Below are positions 36,281 to 45,299 of a stretch of 64,000 nucleotides of DNA, piece after piece. Position 1 is the first letter of the stretch, and the number at the start of each line of letters is the position of its first letter. The stretch spans positions 1 through 64,000 of the forward strand of contig CAMATH010000004.1 of the NCBI GenBank assembly GCA_945860955.1, written 5' to 3'. The translations under genes and the position numbers were made by a program. The notes beneath the pieces are model-generated. The model had not been told where the DNA came from. It searched no databases and was given only the letters and a program-made list of their open reading frames with translations. This stretch comes from Planctomicrobium piriforme (GTDB lineage: Bacteria > Planctomycetota > Planctomycetia > Planctomycetales > Planctomycetaceae).

Positions 36281-37594
36281 ATGCCTCCTCCCGCGATCCT
36301 GCTGTCGACAGTCGTTCTATTGTTCCAGGGGGCACCGCCGTTCGACGCGGTCGAACCGCTGGCTCAACGCGGCGATCGGCGTATCGCGCTGCAAGACGTC
36401 GCAATCGAAGCGGCAGACGACCGGGCAACAGAAATTCTCGTCGAATTGCGGACGCTCAAATTCACCGCCGACACGCCCCTCTGGTGCGCCCGCTTGCAGG
36501 AACTCGCCGGCATCGGTGCCGAGGCGGTTCCCGCGATTTGTGCAGAACTCGATCGCACGACCGATGACCAGATGCTTAGGCAACTGGGGTTCGTGCTGCG
36601 TGCGATCGGCGATCCCCGTGCCGTCCCCGCGTTGATTCGCGCGATTCCCAAAACGCTGGTTCCGGCCAACAGCGATTTTGGCATGACCGTCGACGACGAC
36701 GACCTTCTGAAGTTCATGCAGGAGAACGACCTCAATGAAGAGAACCGCGGAATGGACTTTGGGTTTGGTCGGTCGGTGCGCGAGATCCTCGGCGCTCTCC
36801 ACAAACTGACCCGCCACGATTTCGATGATTGGCGATTGTTCCAAGTCCATTTGCGGCGGGATCCGCGCGGCAAGGCGCTCCAGGTCCGCCTGTTTCGGGA
36901 TCAGTCGATACGCTGGCAGGAATGGTGGGAGAAGAATGCAGGGACGTTCGTTTCCGACAAGGAACACCAGCAAGTCGGTTTGCCAAAGTGGAAGGAAGAG
37001 CCGCTCCCGGAACCGGGATTGGGGAAGAATCCCACGATCGAAGGGGGAGTCGCGGGAATGGTATTGTCTCCCCCGGGAGAGACCGCCCGCTATCGCACGC
37101 TGTTTATGGATCTCGACACCGGCGCGACACCGGGCTGGCCGAAGAGCATTCGCGAAGAACGCACAGCGGCGGGTTCCGCGGAATTGGGCGAATGGATGAA
37201 ACAGAACGGTGTCGATCTGATGGCGATTGAGCACAAATCGCGCGATGGTTCCGTCAGCACGGCACTCCAGGCGATTGACATGAAAGTGTGGGAGATTGAC
37301 GTCGACCAGGCGCAGCGCTGGGCAAAAGGGCTCGATTCCGCCGAGATTCCCGACAGCAAGGCGGGGAGCGGTCTGCTCCTGCATCGCGATTCGGTGTCGG
37401 GTGAGTACGACCCCGAAACCTACGCCGCGTTCCTTTTGGAAACACGCGAAGGGGGGTACGTGATTCTCCAGGTGACAGATCGCATCACCCGGCTCTTCAC
37501 TGCGGAAGAACTGAAGGGGGGACTGCGAGAACTCCCGAAAGGTGCCGGCTTCGCCAGGGGTGTGCAGTTCACCTACAACCGGATTGCGAACTAA
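36281..37594 (+). CDS. secreted HEAT-like protein of unknown function
   Basis: A 437-residue protein with a short N-terminal signal (A-I-L-L-S-T-V-V-L-L-F-Q-G-A-P). The next ~120 residues show HEAT-like pairs (G-I-G-A-E-A-V-P-A-I-C-A-E-L, then G-D-P-R-A-V-P-A-L-I-R-A-I). The rest has no recognised domain. It ends four bases into the C-terminal codons of the convergent transposase gene, so its 3' end was very probably the transposon target. Function unknown. Confidence 0.7.
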   Translation: MPPPAILLSTVVLLFQGAPPFDAVEPLAQRGDRRIALQDVAIEAADDRATEILVELRTLKFTADTPLWCARLQELAGIGAEAVPAICAELDRTTDDQMLRQLGFVLRAIGDPRAVPALIRAIPKTLVPANSDFGMTVDDDDLLKFMQENDLNEENRGMDFGFGRSVREILGALHKLTRHDFDDWRLFQVHLRRDPRGKALQVRLFRDQSIRWQEWWEKNAGTFVSDKEHQQVGLPKWKEEPLPEPGLGKNPTIEGGVAGMVLSPPGETARYRTLFMDLDTGATPGWPKSIREERTAAGSAELGEWMKQNGVDLMAIEHKSRDGSVSTALQAIDMKVWEIDVDQAQRWAKGLDSAEIPDSKAGSGLLLHRDSVSGEYDPETYAAFLLETREGGYVILQVTDRITRLFTAEELKGGLRELPKGAGFARGVQFTYNRIAN

Positions 37595-38127
37595 GAGCCT
37601 GAAGCGTCAGCGAAGAAACTTGGCCCAGATCTCCCATCAAACACATCCAAGGGTTCACCTTGGCCGTGCAACGTGTACGCCACCGCCGCCGCGACGCTCT
37701 CTTCGTTCCACAAGTAGCGCGTGCTGCCGTGCTGGGTCCAGCGTTTGCAGTCAGCCGCTTCGCCCAGTTGCTCTTTGAGTCGCCGACTGGCATAGGCCTT
37801 GAAGTCGGACATGACCTTCTCGGGATTGGTGTCGGCTGTCACGACCACGTGTACGTGGGTGGTGCGGATATGACACGCCAGTAGGTGCCATTTCCGGTGC
37901 ATGGCGACTTCCTGTATGGTTTTCAGGATGATTTGTCGACGATGCGTGTCAAGAATGTAGGCTGTTTCCCGCATATTGGCGCGCATCTGCGCTTCTTGAA
38001 TCGGGTCCGGCGGGAGGAATGGAGTTCCGGGTTCATTGTGCTGCTTGTCGACGGATCCGATTTCGCGACCGTGGAGCCAGACGCCGTAGGCGGTGAAGGT
38101 GATGAAGTAGGCGAGGGGTTGGGGCAT
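37591..38127 (-). mobile_element. REP-associated tyrosine transposase (RAYT, IS200-like)
   Basis: A 178-residue Y1/HUH-type transposase. The HUH metal motif is H91-V-H93 within T-T-H-V-H-V-V-V, and a candidate catalytic tyrosine is Tyr112 in F-K-A-Y-A-S-R-R-L. Such RAYT proteins mobilise or maintain palindromic REP sequences. The gene stands between an inverted repeat: GAGCCTGAAGCGTCAGCG (37595) on one side and its inverted relative at 38136-38163 on the other. The left copy lies within its own last codons (A-D-A-S-G-S). It may be intact and mobile. Confidence 0.85.
37595..37617. repeat. inverted repeat flanking RAYT, copy 1
   Basis: The sequence GAGCCTGAAGCGTCAGCG and following bases. It matches the reverse complement of 38136-38163 (GAGCCTGAAGCGTAAGCG) except for one base and a 5-base AGCGA-like duplication. 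It overlaps the RAYT stop. Confidence 0.75.
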
Positions 38128-38135
38128 GATGTCGC

Positions 38136-38163
38136 TTCTTCGCTTCGCTTACGCTTCAGGCTC
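38136..38163. repeat. inverted repeat flanking RAYT, copy 2
   Basis: Located 8 bases upstream of the RAYT start, in inverted orientation to 37595-37617. It contains TTCGCTT repeated twice, so a slip-type duplication distinguishes it from copy 1. Confidence 0.75.
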
Positions 38164-38192
38164 GGTGGGTTTCGTGTCGAGTGCGCGATTGC

Positions 38193-39746
38193 TCACGCTG
38201 CCGCTCGTTGCTCGCTGGCACGCCTGGGCACGCGGACCGAAAACGTGCTGCCCAGACCCGGTCCAGGGCTCGCTGCTGAGATCGTTCCGCCGTGCTGGTT
38301 GATGATGCGATGGCTGATCGATAACCCCAGCCCGGTTCCCTGGCCCGCCTGCTTACTGGTATAGAACGGCTCGAACATGTGATCCATCACCTCCGGGCTC
38401 ATCCCACAGCCGTCGTCCCGGAATTCCAACACCACGTGATCCGTCTGCTCGATCAGTCGCACTTCCATCCGCCCCCCCGGTCGCATCGCGTCCAGTCCGT
38501 TCGCCACCAGATTCAACACCACCTGTTTAATCTCCGGGCCATTGACCTCGGCGAAGCAGGCGGGAGTCTCAGGAAATTCGATCGTCTTGTCGCGATATTT
38601 TCCCAGGTACTTCACCATGGCGAGTACCTCGGTCACGATGTGCGTCAGGTCAGTGTTTTCACGGACCGCGTCACGTCCCCGCGAGAAATCGAGCAACCGT
38701 TCGGTGATCTGCTTGCAGCGGAATGACTCGTTCTGGATAAGCTGCAAATACTGCCGAACGATGCCTGCGTCGCCAGTGGGGAGCGCCCCCAGGACGGCGT
38801 CGATCCGATTTTCGAGCGACTCGGCCGCCATCGCGACCGCCGACAGGGGGTTGTTGATCTCATGCGCGACACCGGCGGCCAGGAACCCGACCCCCGCGAG
38901 CCGTTCCGACCGCACAAGCTGTCGGCTTCGTTCCTGCACCTGGCGATCAAGATCCCCCGCGATTTCCTGGAAGCGGGCGGTCATCTGATTGAACGCCTCG
39001 GCAAGTTCCGCCATTTCGTCGCGGGTCTTCAACGTCACTCGATAGTCGAAGTCTCCATGCGCGACCCGTAGCGCCCCCTGATGCAGCTTGCGGATCGGGT
39101 CGAAGATCCAGACATAGCCTTGCCGTAATAGGGATAGAAACAGCACCAGGCAAATGGTGGAACTGACCGCGACCGCGATCAGCGCGCTGCGATAGACCCC
39201 CTTTGCCCGCGCGAGCGAATTCGCCGGCCCATCCACCGGATCGGGTAGCTCCACCACCTGCGACAGCATGTCGACCGATCGGGCCTGCACCTCGGCTACG
39301 ACGTCGGCACGTCCCTCCAGTTCACGAAGTCCTTCCGACCGCGCCTCCAGAGCCAGAATCTGTTCATCCAGTCCCGCGAGGATGGGATACAAAACCGCGA
39401 ACTGACGCTGGAAATCCGGTCCCGAGGGAAGGTTCGCACACCGCCGGTGAAACTCTTCCAGCGACTCCTTGACGGCGGCAATCTGTTCGAGCAGCAGTTC
39501 GTGCTGGACCCGGGCTTTCACTACATCGCCCCGCGGCGAGTGCCGAACGGGCAACTGCAGCCGGCCAATCGCCTCGATCAGTTGGGCCTTTTGCGGAGCC
39601 TCGCTGATTTCGAATTCCAATTCCCGAATGGACCGACGATACGACGCCAGCCCCAATAGACTCCCCGCCGACAGGAACAGCAGCATGGCGAGAACCATGC
39701 CGACCCCCAGCAACAGCTTGCGACGGATTGTTCGCGTAAACAGCAC
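38193..39746 (-). CDS. sensor histidine kinase
   Basis: A 517-residue membrane histidine kinase. It has an N-terminal helix (LLLGVGMVLAMLLFLSAGSLL), a ~150-residue helical sensor domain, a second helix (SALIAVAVSSTICLVLFLSLL), a HAMP segment, the H-box G-V-A-H-E-I-N-N-P-L-S, the N-box N-L-V-A-N-G-L-D-A-M, G1 D-D-G-C-G-M and G2 G-Q-G-T-G-L-G-L-S. All catalytic parts are intact. The start preferred is a GTG preceded by GGAGG; a TTG seven codons upstream is in frame. No response regulator is adjacent. It follows the two DUF3299-like genes closely, suggesting one operon. Confidence 0.92.
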   Translation of the reverse strand: MLFTRTIRRKLLLGVGMVLAMLLFLSAGSLLGLASYRRSIRELEFEISEAPQKAQLIEAIGRLQLPVRHSPRGDVVKARVQHELLLEQIAAVKESLEEFHRRCANLPSGPDFQRQFAVLYPILAGLDEQILALEARSEGLRELEGRADVVAEVQARSVDMLSQVVELPDPVDGPANSLARAKGVYRSALIAVAVSSTICLVLFLSLLRQGYVWIFDPIRKLHQGALRVAHGDFDYRVTLKTRDEMAELAEAFNQMTARFQEIAGDLDRQVQERSRQLVRSERLAGVGFLAAGVAHEINNPLSAVAMAAESLENRIDAVLGALPTGDAGIVRQYLQLIQNESFRCKQITERLLDFSRGRDAVRENTDLTHIVTEVLAMVKYLGKYRDKTIEFPETPACFAEVNGPEIKQVVLNLVANGLDAMRPGGRMEVRLIEQTDHVVLEFRDDGCGMSPEVMDHMFEPFYTSKQAGQGTGLGLSISHRIINQHGGTISAASPGPGLGSTFSVRVPRRASEQRAAA

Positions 39747-39785
39747 TTCCACCTCCGTGTGGATCAACGGGCCAGCCGGCCCCGG

Positions 39786-40655
39786 CTACTTCTGGATGAT
39801 CTCGGCGTCGTCGATATGGAACAGTTCGTAGACTTCTTTCACGTCGTCCAGGTACTCGACGTGAATCCGGAACGTCCCCACCACGTCGAACGGCCGCAGC
39901 TCAATGTACTTGGTCGACGTCCCCTTCTTGAGGGTCACTTCAATCAGATCATAAATTTTCCCCGCCGGCCCAAAGCAGCAAAGCCCAGTATCTTTCACAA
40001 AAAGGAATCGGCGAATCCCCTCGTTCAGCACGTCAGGCTTCATAAAGCCCCGGAGCCGAACCGGCTTTCCGTCGAGCGCCCGCAGCCATGCCGGCATTTT
40101 CTCGACACAGTCGGGGGTGACCGGATCCATTTGCAGCAGCTTGAGCAGGTCCAGATCGTCGTAGGTGATTCGCAAGGCACCGTGCGGCCCTTCCGCGCGA
40201 AATTGTCGTGTTGGATTTGTCTCCGCCACCTGGCCCCCGACTGCGGCAGTCGTCGTTTGGCTGGCGACACCGGTTGCCTGGCCCGCCGATTTCGACTCCG
40301 CCGATGCGGACTTTGTTCCTGCCGGATCGTTCTCCGATGCGGGCAACGAACCAGTCCCGGCAGGTTCCGCTTTTGCCACAGACTCGCCCGATGTCAGTGC
40401 GATCGGATTGGATTCGGATGTGCGTTCGGTCGCCTCCGAATCCGTCGGCTCTTGCCCGGCCACTGTCTGTTCAGTCCCGAAATCCTCCGGGGGCTGGTTC
40501 AGAGCCCGATCGGATCCCTTTTCAGGCTCTGACGCCGACGGCGAACCTCCTTGAGAGACAGGACGCGGATTGGTCCCGCTTTCCTGGCAGCCACACATCG
40601 CCAGACTCAGGAGACAGATCGACAACGATCGAATCAGCGTCGGGCGAAGGTTCAC
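39786..40655 (-). CDS. lipoprotein with DUF3299-like domain
   Basis: A 289-residue lipoprotein: lipobox L-A-M-C-G-C near residue 20, then a ~120-residue Ser/Ala/Glu-rich linker, then a C-terminal DUF3299-like domain. The domain reads R-L-R-G-F-M-K-P, F-L-F-V-K-D-T-G-L-C-C-F-G, and I-E-V-T-L. The same core (K-D-T-G-x-C-C-F-G) occurs in the next gene upstream, so the two are paralogues. DUF3299 function is unknown. It precedes the histidine kinase by about 40 bases and follows the paralogue by nine. Confidence 0.75.
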   Translation of the reverse strand: MNLRPTLIRSLSICLLSLAMCGCQESGTNPRPVSQGGSPSASEPEKGSDRALNQPPEDFGTEQTVAGQEPTDSEATERTSESNPIALTSGESVAKAEPAGTGSLPASENDPAGTKSASAESKSAGQATGVASQTTTAAVGGQVAETNPTRQFRAEGPHGALRITYDDLDLLKLLQMDPVTPDCVEKMPAWLRALDGKPVRLRGFMKPDVLNEGIRRFLFVKDTGLCCFGPAGKIYDLIEVTLKKGTSTKYIELRPFDVVGTFRIHVEYLDDVKEVYELFHIDDAEIIQK

Positions 40656-40664
40656 GGCAGCATC

Positions 40665-41432
40665 CTACTCAAAATGGGTCGCGTCGAGTGTGTACAACCC
40701 GACGATGTCGCCCGCCTTGTGAATTCCCGCGATGTGGAAGACGCCGGCGACCGAAACGAGTTGCTGTTCGCGGTATTTCACCCGCAAACCATCCTTCATG
40801 TGGACTACAATCATATCGGTCAGTTTGGGTTGCTTGCCAAAGCAGCAGTCCCCCGTGTCTTTCACCAGCACGAATTCCTTGAGTCCCTCCCGCTGCCGAC
40901 TCGGAACCATGTAACCCTTGATGAAGATGGGCTTTTCCTTCATCTCGATGACTTCCGGGGGGAGCAACACGTCATTCCCCTCAATCGTCATCTCCTGTTT
41001 CGACAGCCACGAAAACGTCACCCGCTGATGCCCCTCGGGAACTTCGGTCGCGTAGGTGAACCCATGGTAACCCCCCGCCCCCAAAGTCAGCGCCAACGAC
41101 AAACCCAACCCCAACTTCGCGATCAGCGCCCCACCGAGCGCCCCTTCCGACCGCCGAATCTGCCACATCGCCAGCAGACCGCACAAACTCCCGATGATGC
41201 CAATCGCCAATGCGGGAACTCCCAGGAATCCCGCGATGGCACAAATCCCCAAAAACATTGAGATTGGGGCCAACGGGGGAACGGGTCGGTAGGCAAATTC
41301 CTCCATCGCCTTGGCATCGACGTGCGACTTCGCCACCAGCTCGGAATCCTCGAACAACGACTTGGATTTCGGCAGTTCCGCCTCGACAACGGGAGTTTCG
41401 ACGTTTTGCTCGCTCATGAGGACCACAGGCAT
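40665..41432 (-). CDS. membrane protein with DUF3299-like domain
   Basis: A 255-residue protein with two hydrophobic helices (FLGICAIAGFLGVPALAIGI and the following GLLAMW), then a third (LIAKLGLGLSLALTLGAGG), and a C-terminal DUF3299-like domain. The domain has F-I-K-G-Y-M-V-P-S, F-V-L-V-K-D-T-G-D-C-C-F-G, and T-D-M-I-V-V-H-M. It mirrors the lipoprotein gene nine bases downstream. The start at MPVVLMSEQN has an AAGGTG ribosome-binding candidate; MSEQ five codons later is the alternative. The paired DCC/LCC cysteines could bind a metal or disulfide (inference). Confidence 0.78.
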   Translation of the reverse strand: MPVVLMSEQNVETPVVEAELPKSKSLFEDSELVAKSHVDAKAMEEFAYRPVPPLAPISMFLGICAIAGFLGVPALAIGIIGSLCGLLAMWQIRRSEGALGGALIAKLGLGLSLALTLGAGGYHGFTYATEVPEGHQRVTFSWLSKQEMTIEGNDVLLPPEVIEMKEKPIFIKGYMVPSRQREGLKEFVLVKDTGDCCFGKQPKLTDMIVVHMKDGLRVKYREQQLVSVAGVFHIAGIHKAGDIVGLYTLDATHFE

Positions 41433-41598
41433 CAGAATCACCTTCCGCGACTTGAGTTCCTCACCCACATGGGCTGAGGAAACACCTGTCCATAGAATAC
41501 CACGACCGGGCGTTGAATCCAGCCCTGTTTGCGATTCAATCCGAGTCCGCCTCGAATTCCCGCAGCCAGCGCTCGAGTTCTTCCAGCGCCAATTCAGG

Positions 41599-42432
41599 TC
41601 AATCGTCCAGTTTCCACAACTCGGACAGATCCCCAAATTCTCGCAACCAGAACGCCAGATCACTGTCGACCGTTGGTTTGTCACCCGGCGGAGACCGCGA
41701 AGCGTTTCCCCGTGGTTTTCGCCGACCATGGGCTGATACGAGTCCCGGGTCAGAGTTGTTGGCCGGACTTTGCGATTTCGATGGATGTGCTGCGGTATCG
41801 GCGGGCGCGGTTCCCGTTTCCGGTCCCCGAGCCGAATCGTCCTCGGTCGGCTCAACGTTGTTAGGTTTTCGATCGGGCCGTTCCCGCCGAGTCTCACGCA
41901 ACAGCTCTTCCAGTCCCGCCGACTGCAGATCCCCAAAGTAATGCGCCCACAACGCGGCCTCTTCCGGGGTCAATCCGTCGACCGGCTTGGCGTCATCCGA
42001 CTTCGCCGTGGTCGCGGACTGTTCCTGTCGCCGTCGCAGCTCCTCCAGGAAGTCACGACTCTCCAGAAACTGCGCTCCCACCCGCCGGGCACCGCGCTGT
42101 AACTCGCGGTCACTCGACACCAACGTCACATGCCGGGGAGCCTGATGGGCCTCCAGCCATTTCGTGATCACCACGTCGGCGTCCCCTTCAGGCCGGGCGA
42201 AGATCACCCGCAGTCCTGCGTAGATCGTGCGATGCGGGCGATCGACCGTTGGATCGCGGGCGTCGAAAATCACCGTCGCCCTCGCCCGCTCGGCGAATGT
42301 CAGCTTTTCCGCCACATCGCGCAGCAGTCGTTCACGTCGACGCTGCATCTCCCCCTGCCGATAACGCGTCAGGGCGAGTCCCGCCGCATGCAGCAGGTTG
42401 TACCCGTCGATCAGCAGGAAGCGTGCGCCCAC
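41599..42432 (-). CDS. NYN-domain (YacP-like) predicted ribonuclease
   Basis: A 277-residue protein. The first ~150 residues are a NYN/PIN-like domain, starting F-L-L-I-D-G-Y-N-L-L-H with Asp, followed by T-V-I-F-D-A-R and the late V-S-S-D-R-E-L block with acidic residues; this is the YacP/Rae1 type, RNases acting on mRNA or tRNA. The rest is a charged, low-complexity Arg/Pro/Glu-rich tail, probably disordered, with a short W-L-R-E-F-G-D-L-S-E end. It is seven bases downstream of pyrB on the same strand, so probably co-transcribed. Confidence 0.82.
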   Translation of the reverse strand: MGARFLLIDGYNLLHAAGLALTRYRQGEMQRRRERLLRDVAEKLTFAERARATVIFDARDPTVDRPHRTIYAGLRVIFARPEGDADVVITKWLEAHQAPRHVTLVSSDRELQRGARRVGAQFLESRDFLEELRRRQEQSATTAKSDDAKPVDGLTPEEAALWAHYFGDLQSAGLEELLRETRRERPDRKPNNVEPTEDDSARGPETGTAPADTAAHPSKSQSPANNSDPGLVSAHGRRKPRGNASRSPPGDKPTVDSDLAFWLREFGDLSELWKLDD

Positions 42433-42438
42433 GACCGT

Positions 42439-43842
42439 TCACGCCGACCCTTTCTTCTTGTACGGAGAACAGCCAAACCGCAGTGCCGACTCTTCGTCGG
42501 CGAACAGCAGAATGTCGTCGGGAATCGTCTCCCAGCGGGTGCGATTTGGTTCGAATTTGTGAGTCGACTGACGCCCCACAAATTCGGGGATCATTTCGTG
42601 TTCGCAATATTGACAGCGCGCGAGCAGCCGGACTTCTTCCGAAATGATCAGAAAGTGCGACTTGAGATAGCGCTGTTCCGAAGCCAGTCCCGTGACACAC
42701 TTGGTGTTCTCGCACGCCATGGTCCCCTTGGTGTAGGGAAGATGCTTCTTCGTCGGCGCGGGGCCGGCCAGCAGCTCGGGGCGGATCTTCAGCAGCGCCG
42801 CGATCAGCGCCATTCGCACCGGAACGCCGTACGCCGCCTGCTTGAAGTACACCGCCCGCTCGTCGTTGTCGAGGTCGTACCCAAGTTCTTCGACCCGGGG
42901 GAGCGGATGCATGACGCTGCTCGACTTGTACCGACGATCTTTCAGAAACGCCGCGTCAATCACCGGATACGACGAATCGACCACGGTTCCGTCTGCGAGC
43001 CGTTCGCGCTGCAAACGGGTGACGTAACAGGCGTCGATCTTGGCGAGCGCGTTGGGAGGAAGCCGGACGCCCAGAATTTCCGAGCCTTTTTCGGGGACAT
43101 CGGAAAACAACGACCGTTGGTGCGGCTTTTCCGGCGTCACATAGACTGCGTCGACCGGAAACTTGTCGCCACGGGCCTTCACCACTTCGTCGTTGGTGAG
43201 CGGGGTGCAATCGTAATCGCGGAGCAGCCGGCGGGTGACATGCTCGGGCAATCCGAATCCCTCCGCGGGCATCGGGATGATGCGGGCACCGAACCGGGCG
43301 AGCCCGTAGACCAGTGAATGAACAGTGCGGCCATTGCGCAAATCGCCCCAGAGCAGCACGTTCAGATCGCGTAACGTCCCCTTTTCGCGTTGCAGGGTGT
43401 AGAGGTCGCATAACGTCTGCGTCGGGTGTTCGTGACCACCATCCCCCGCATTGATGATCGGCACGTCGGCATAGTCGGCGGCGACGCGGACCGCTCCTTC
43501 ACACGGATGACGGATCGCGATCACGTCGGCGTAGTTCTGCAACACGCGGACCGTGTCGGCGATTGTCTCTCCTTTGGCCGCCGAGGTGGTTTTCGGGTCG
43601 GCCGACGACAGAATCAGTCCCCCGAGCCGATACATCGCCGACTCGAACGAAAACCGCGTGCGAGTACTCGCCTCGTAGAACAGCGTCGCGAGAATGAAAT
43701 CCCCCGCCAGGTTTTTCCGACCGCGAATGCGGTGCGGAGTCTCTGCGGTTGCCAGATCTTTGAGGAACTCGTCGGCCAACCGGAAGATCGCCTGAATTTC
43801 TCCCTCAGACAGATCGTCAATCGTGATCAGATGTCGGACCAT
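42439..43842 (-). CDS. pyrB: aspartate carbamoyltransferase fused to PyrI-type zinc domain
   Basis: A 467-residue ATCase, the first step of pyrimidine synthesis. The catalytic chain shows the carbamoyl-phosphate loop S-T-R-T-R-F (residues 59-64), H-P-T-Q-T-L-C-D-L-Y, and P-L-P-R-V-E-E-L. The C-terminal ~100 residues carry C377-E-N-T-K-C382 and C410-Q-Y-C413, matching the four-cysteine zinc domain of the PyrI regulatory chain (C-x4-C ... C-x2-C). The allosteric nucleotide-binding domain of PyrI is not present. The start at MVRHLITIDDL was chosen over 72 extra upstream residues. Likely consequences: structural zinc and altered oligomerisation. Confidence 0.92.
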   Translation of the reverse strand: MVRHLITIDDLSEGEIQAIFRLADEFLKDLATAETPHRIRGRKNLAGDFILATLFYEASTRTRFSFESAMYRLGGLILSSADPKTTSAAKGETIADTVRVLQNYADVIAIRHPCEGAVRVAADYADVPIINAGDGGHEHPTQTLCDLYTLQREKGTLRDLNVLLWGDLRNGRTVHSLVYGLARFGARIIPMPAEGFGLPEHVTRRLLRDYDCTPLTNDEVVKARGDKFPVDAVYVTPEKPHQRSLFSDVPEKGSEILGVRLPPNALAKIDACYVTRLQRERLADGTVVDSSYPVIDAAFLKDRRYKSSSVMHPLPRVEELGYDLDNDERAVYFKQAAYGVPVRMALIAALLKIRPELLAGPAPTKKHLPYTKGTMACENTKCVTGLASEQRYLKSHFLIISEEVRLLARCQYCEHEMIPEFVGRQSTHKFEPNRTRWETIPDDILLFADEESALRFGCSPYKKKGSA

Positions 43843-44112
43843 GTTCGTCGATGGGAAAGAGGGGGGATGTTCAGGCGGCGGAGTCACACCCTGGAATCTG
43901 GATTGCCGAGAGGCTCGTTCCACACCGTGCGGTCTGGTGAATGGACCACAAGGGGATCCTGTTGCGACGTCAACCCGCAGAGGAGTATACCGCGTTTGCA
44001 CTCGTTTCGCACCGGGTAGTACCACAGTTCCGATTGCGATTTGGACTCCGTTCGGCAATCATCGCGGTCCGCGTCTTGTGAGAATCCGCTGTGGTCTTCT
44101 TCCGGAGTCGAC

Positions 44113-45153
44113 ATGATGACCCGTTCAACGAATGCCCGTGTGGGCTTTTTCCTTCTGACCACGTTTGTGACTGCGCTGTGTCTGTCCCAATTCGCACGTG
44201 ACGGCGACGCTGCCGAGCCTTTGAATTGGGTGAAGGTCACGGGTGAAGCGGGGTGGCGACCGCGTGACTCGCAGGGGGAGGCGGTCTTTCGCGATCGACT
44301 CTGGGTTCTGGGAGGCTGGTTCGATTCGTTTCAGGCTCCGCCACGCGACGTCTGGAGCAGCGCCGACGGCAAGACGTGGAAACAGTCCCCCGGGGAAGCT
44401 CCCTGGAAACACAGTGACCTGCCGATGACGCTGGTGTTTGGCGATCGCATGTGGCTGATGGGGGGCTGGTACAACGGACGTCTCCCAGGACACTCGGCGA
44501 GCGCCGAGGTCTGGTCCACTCGCGACGGCGAGCAGTGGGAACAAGTGACCGACAAGGCGGGCTGGACACCCCGCATTGCCGCTGTCGCAGTCGTCTTCCA
44601 GGGAAAGATGTGGATTCTGGGGGGGACCGAAAACTACTACTTCGGCGACGATACCAGCGCGAAGAACGATGTCTGGTCGTCAAGCGATGGGAAGAACTGG
44701 GAACTGGTGACCGACAACGCCGGCTGGTCTCCCCGGGCGTATCACCAGGCGGTCGTACTCAACGACCGGATGTATGTGATGGGGGGTGGGAATTACGTCC
44801 CGAAATACCACGCGGTGAACGACGTCTGGAGTTCCGCCGACGGGAAAACCTGGGTCAAAGAAACCGCCGAGGCTCCCTGGTCACCCCGGTTGTGGTTTTC
44901 GTCAGTTACCTATCGCGACCGCATGTGGGTTTTGGGAGGCTGGTCGAACAATCCCTCGAAGAACTGGGGGGACGTCTGGTATTCGCGGGATGGCAAGTCG
45001 TGGAACGAACTGAAGACCGGAACCCGCTGGAAAGAACGTCACGAACACTCGGCGTACGTGTTTCAGGATCGGCTGTGGATCGCGGGGGGGCATGCGCAAC
45101 CCCTGAGCAGCGAGGTCTGGTCGATCGACATTCCCACCGACGCGCTGAAGTAG
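44113..45153 (+). CDS. secreted Kelch-repeat beta-propeller protein
   Basis: A 346-residue exported protein with a signal segment (A-R-V-G-F-F-L-L-T-T-F-V-T-A-L-C-L). About six Kelch blades follow, each on the pattern L-W-V-L-G-G-W-F and D-V-W-S-S-A-D-G-K-T-W, for example M-W-L-M-G-G-W-Y and M-W-I-L-G-G-T-E. It resembles the galactose oxidase/neuraminidase central domain without added catalytic parts. The start at the first of two adjacent ATG codons has GGAG six bases upstream. It stands alone and divergent from pyrB. Probably a carbohydrate- or protein-binding scaffold. Confidence 0.88.
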   Translation: MMTRSTNARVGFFLLTTFVTALCLSQFARDGDAAEPLNWVKVTGEAGWRPRDSQGEAVFRDRLWVLGGWFDSFQAPPRDVWSSADGKTWKQSPGEAPWKHSDLPMTLVFGDRMWLMGGWYNGRLPGHSASAEVWSTRDGEQWEQVTDKAGWTPRIAAVAVVFQGKMWILGGTENYYFGDDTSAKNDVWSSSDGKNWELVTDNAGWSPRAYHQAVVLNDRMYVMGGGNYVPKYHAVNDVWSSADGKTWVKETAEAPWSPRLWFSSVTYRDRMWVLGGWSNNPSKNWGDVWYSRDGKSWNELKTGTRWKERHEHSAYVFQDRLWIAGGHAQPLSSEVWSIDIPTDALK

Positions 45154-45299
45154 CGGGAGTCGGGCGCCGCGCTGGCCGTTCGTGTCGTCTCCACGCGACC
45201 CGCTTTGAGACGTTGGCGACAAACCATTTTACCCCTGGGAATGTGAAACGGCCCCGTTGCAAACGCCCCTGCGAATTCCGGTTGTTGAAATCCTGAAGT

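Noticed and set aside
35788-36567. Plus-strand gene in the repeat-rich gap before the HEAT-like gene
   Set aside because: The frame is Arg/Ser-rich, overlaps repeats, and runs into the real gene in another frame.
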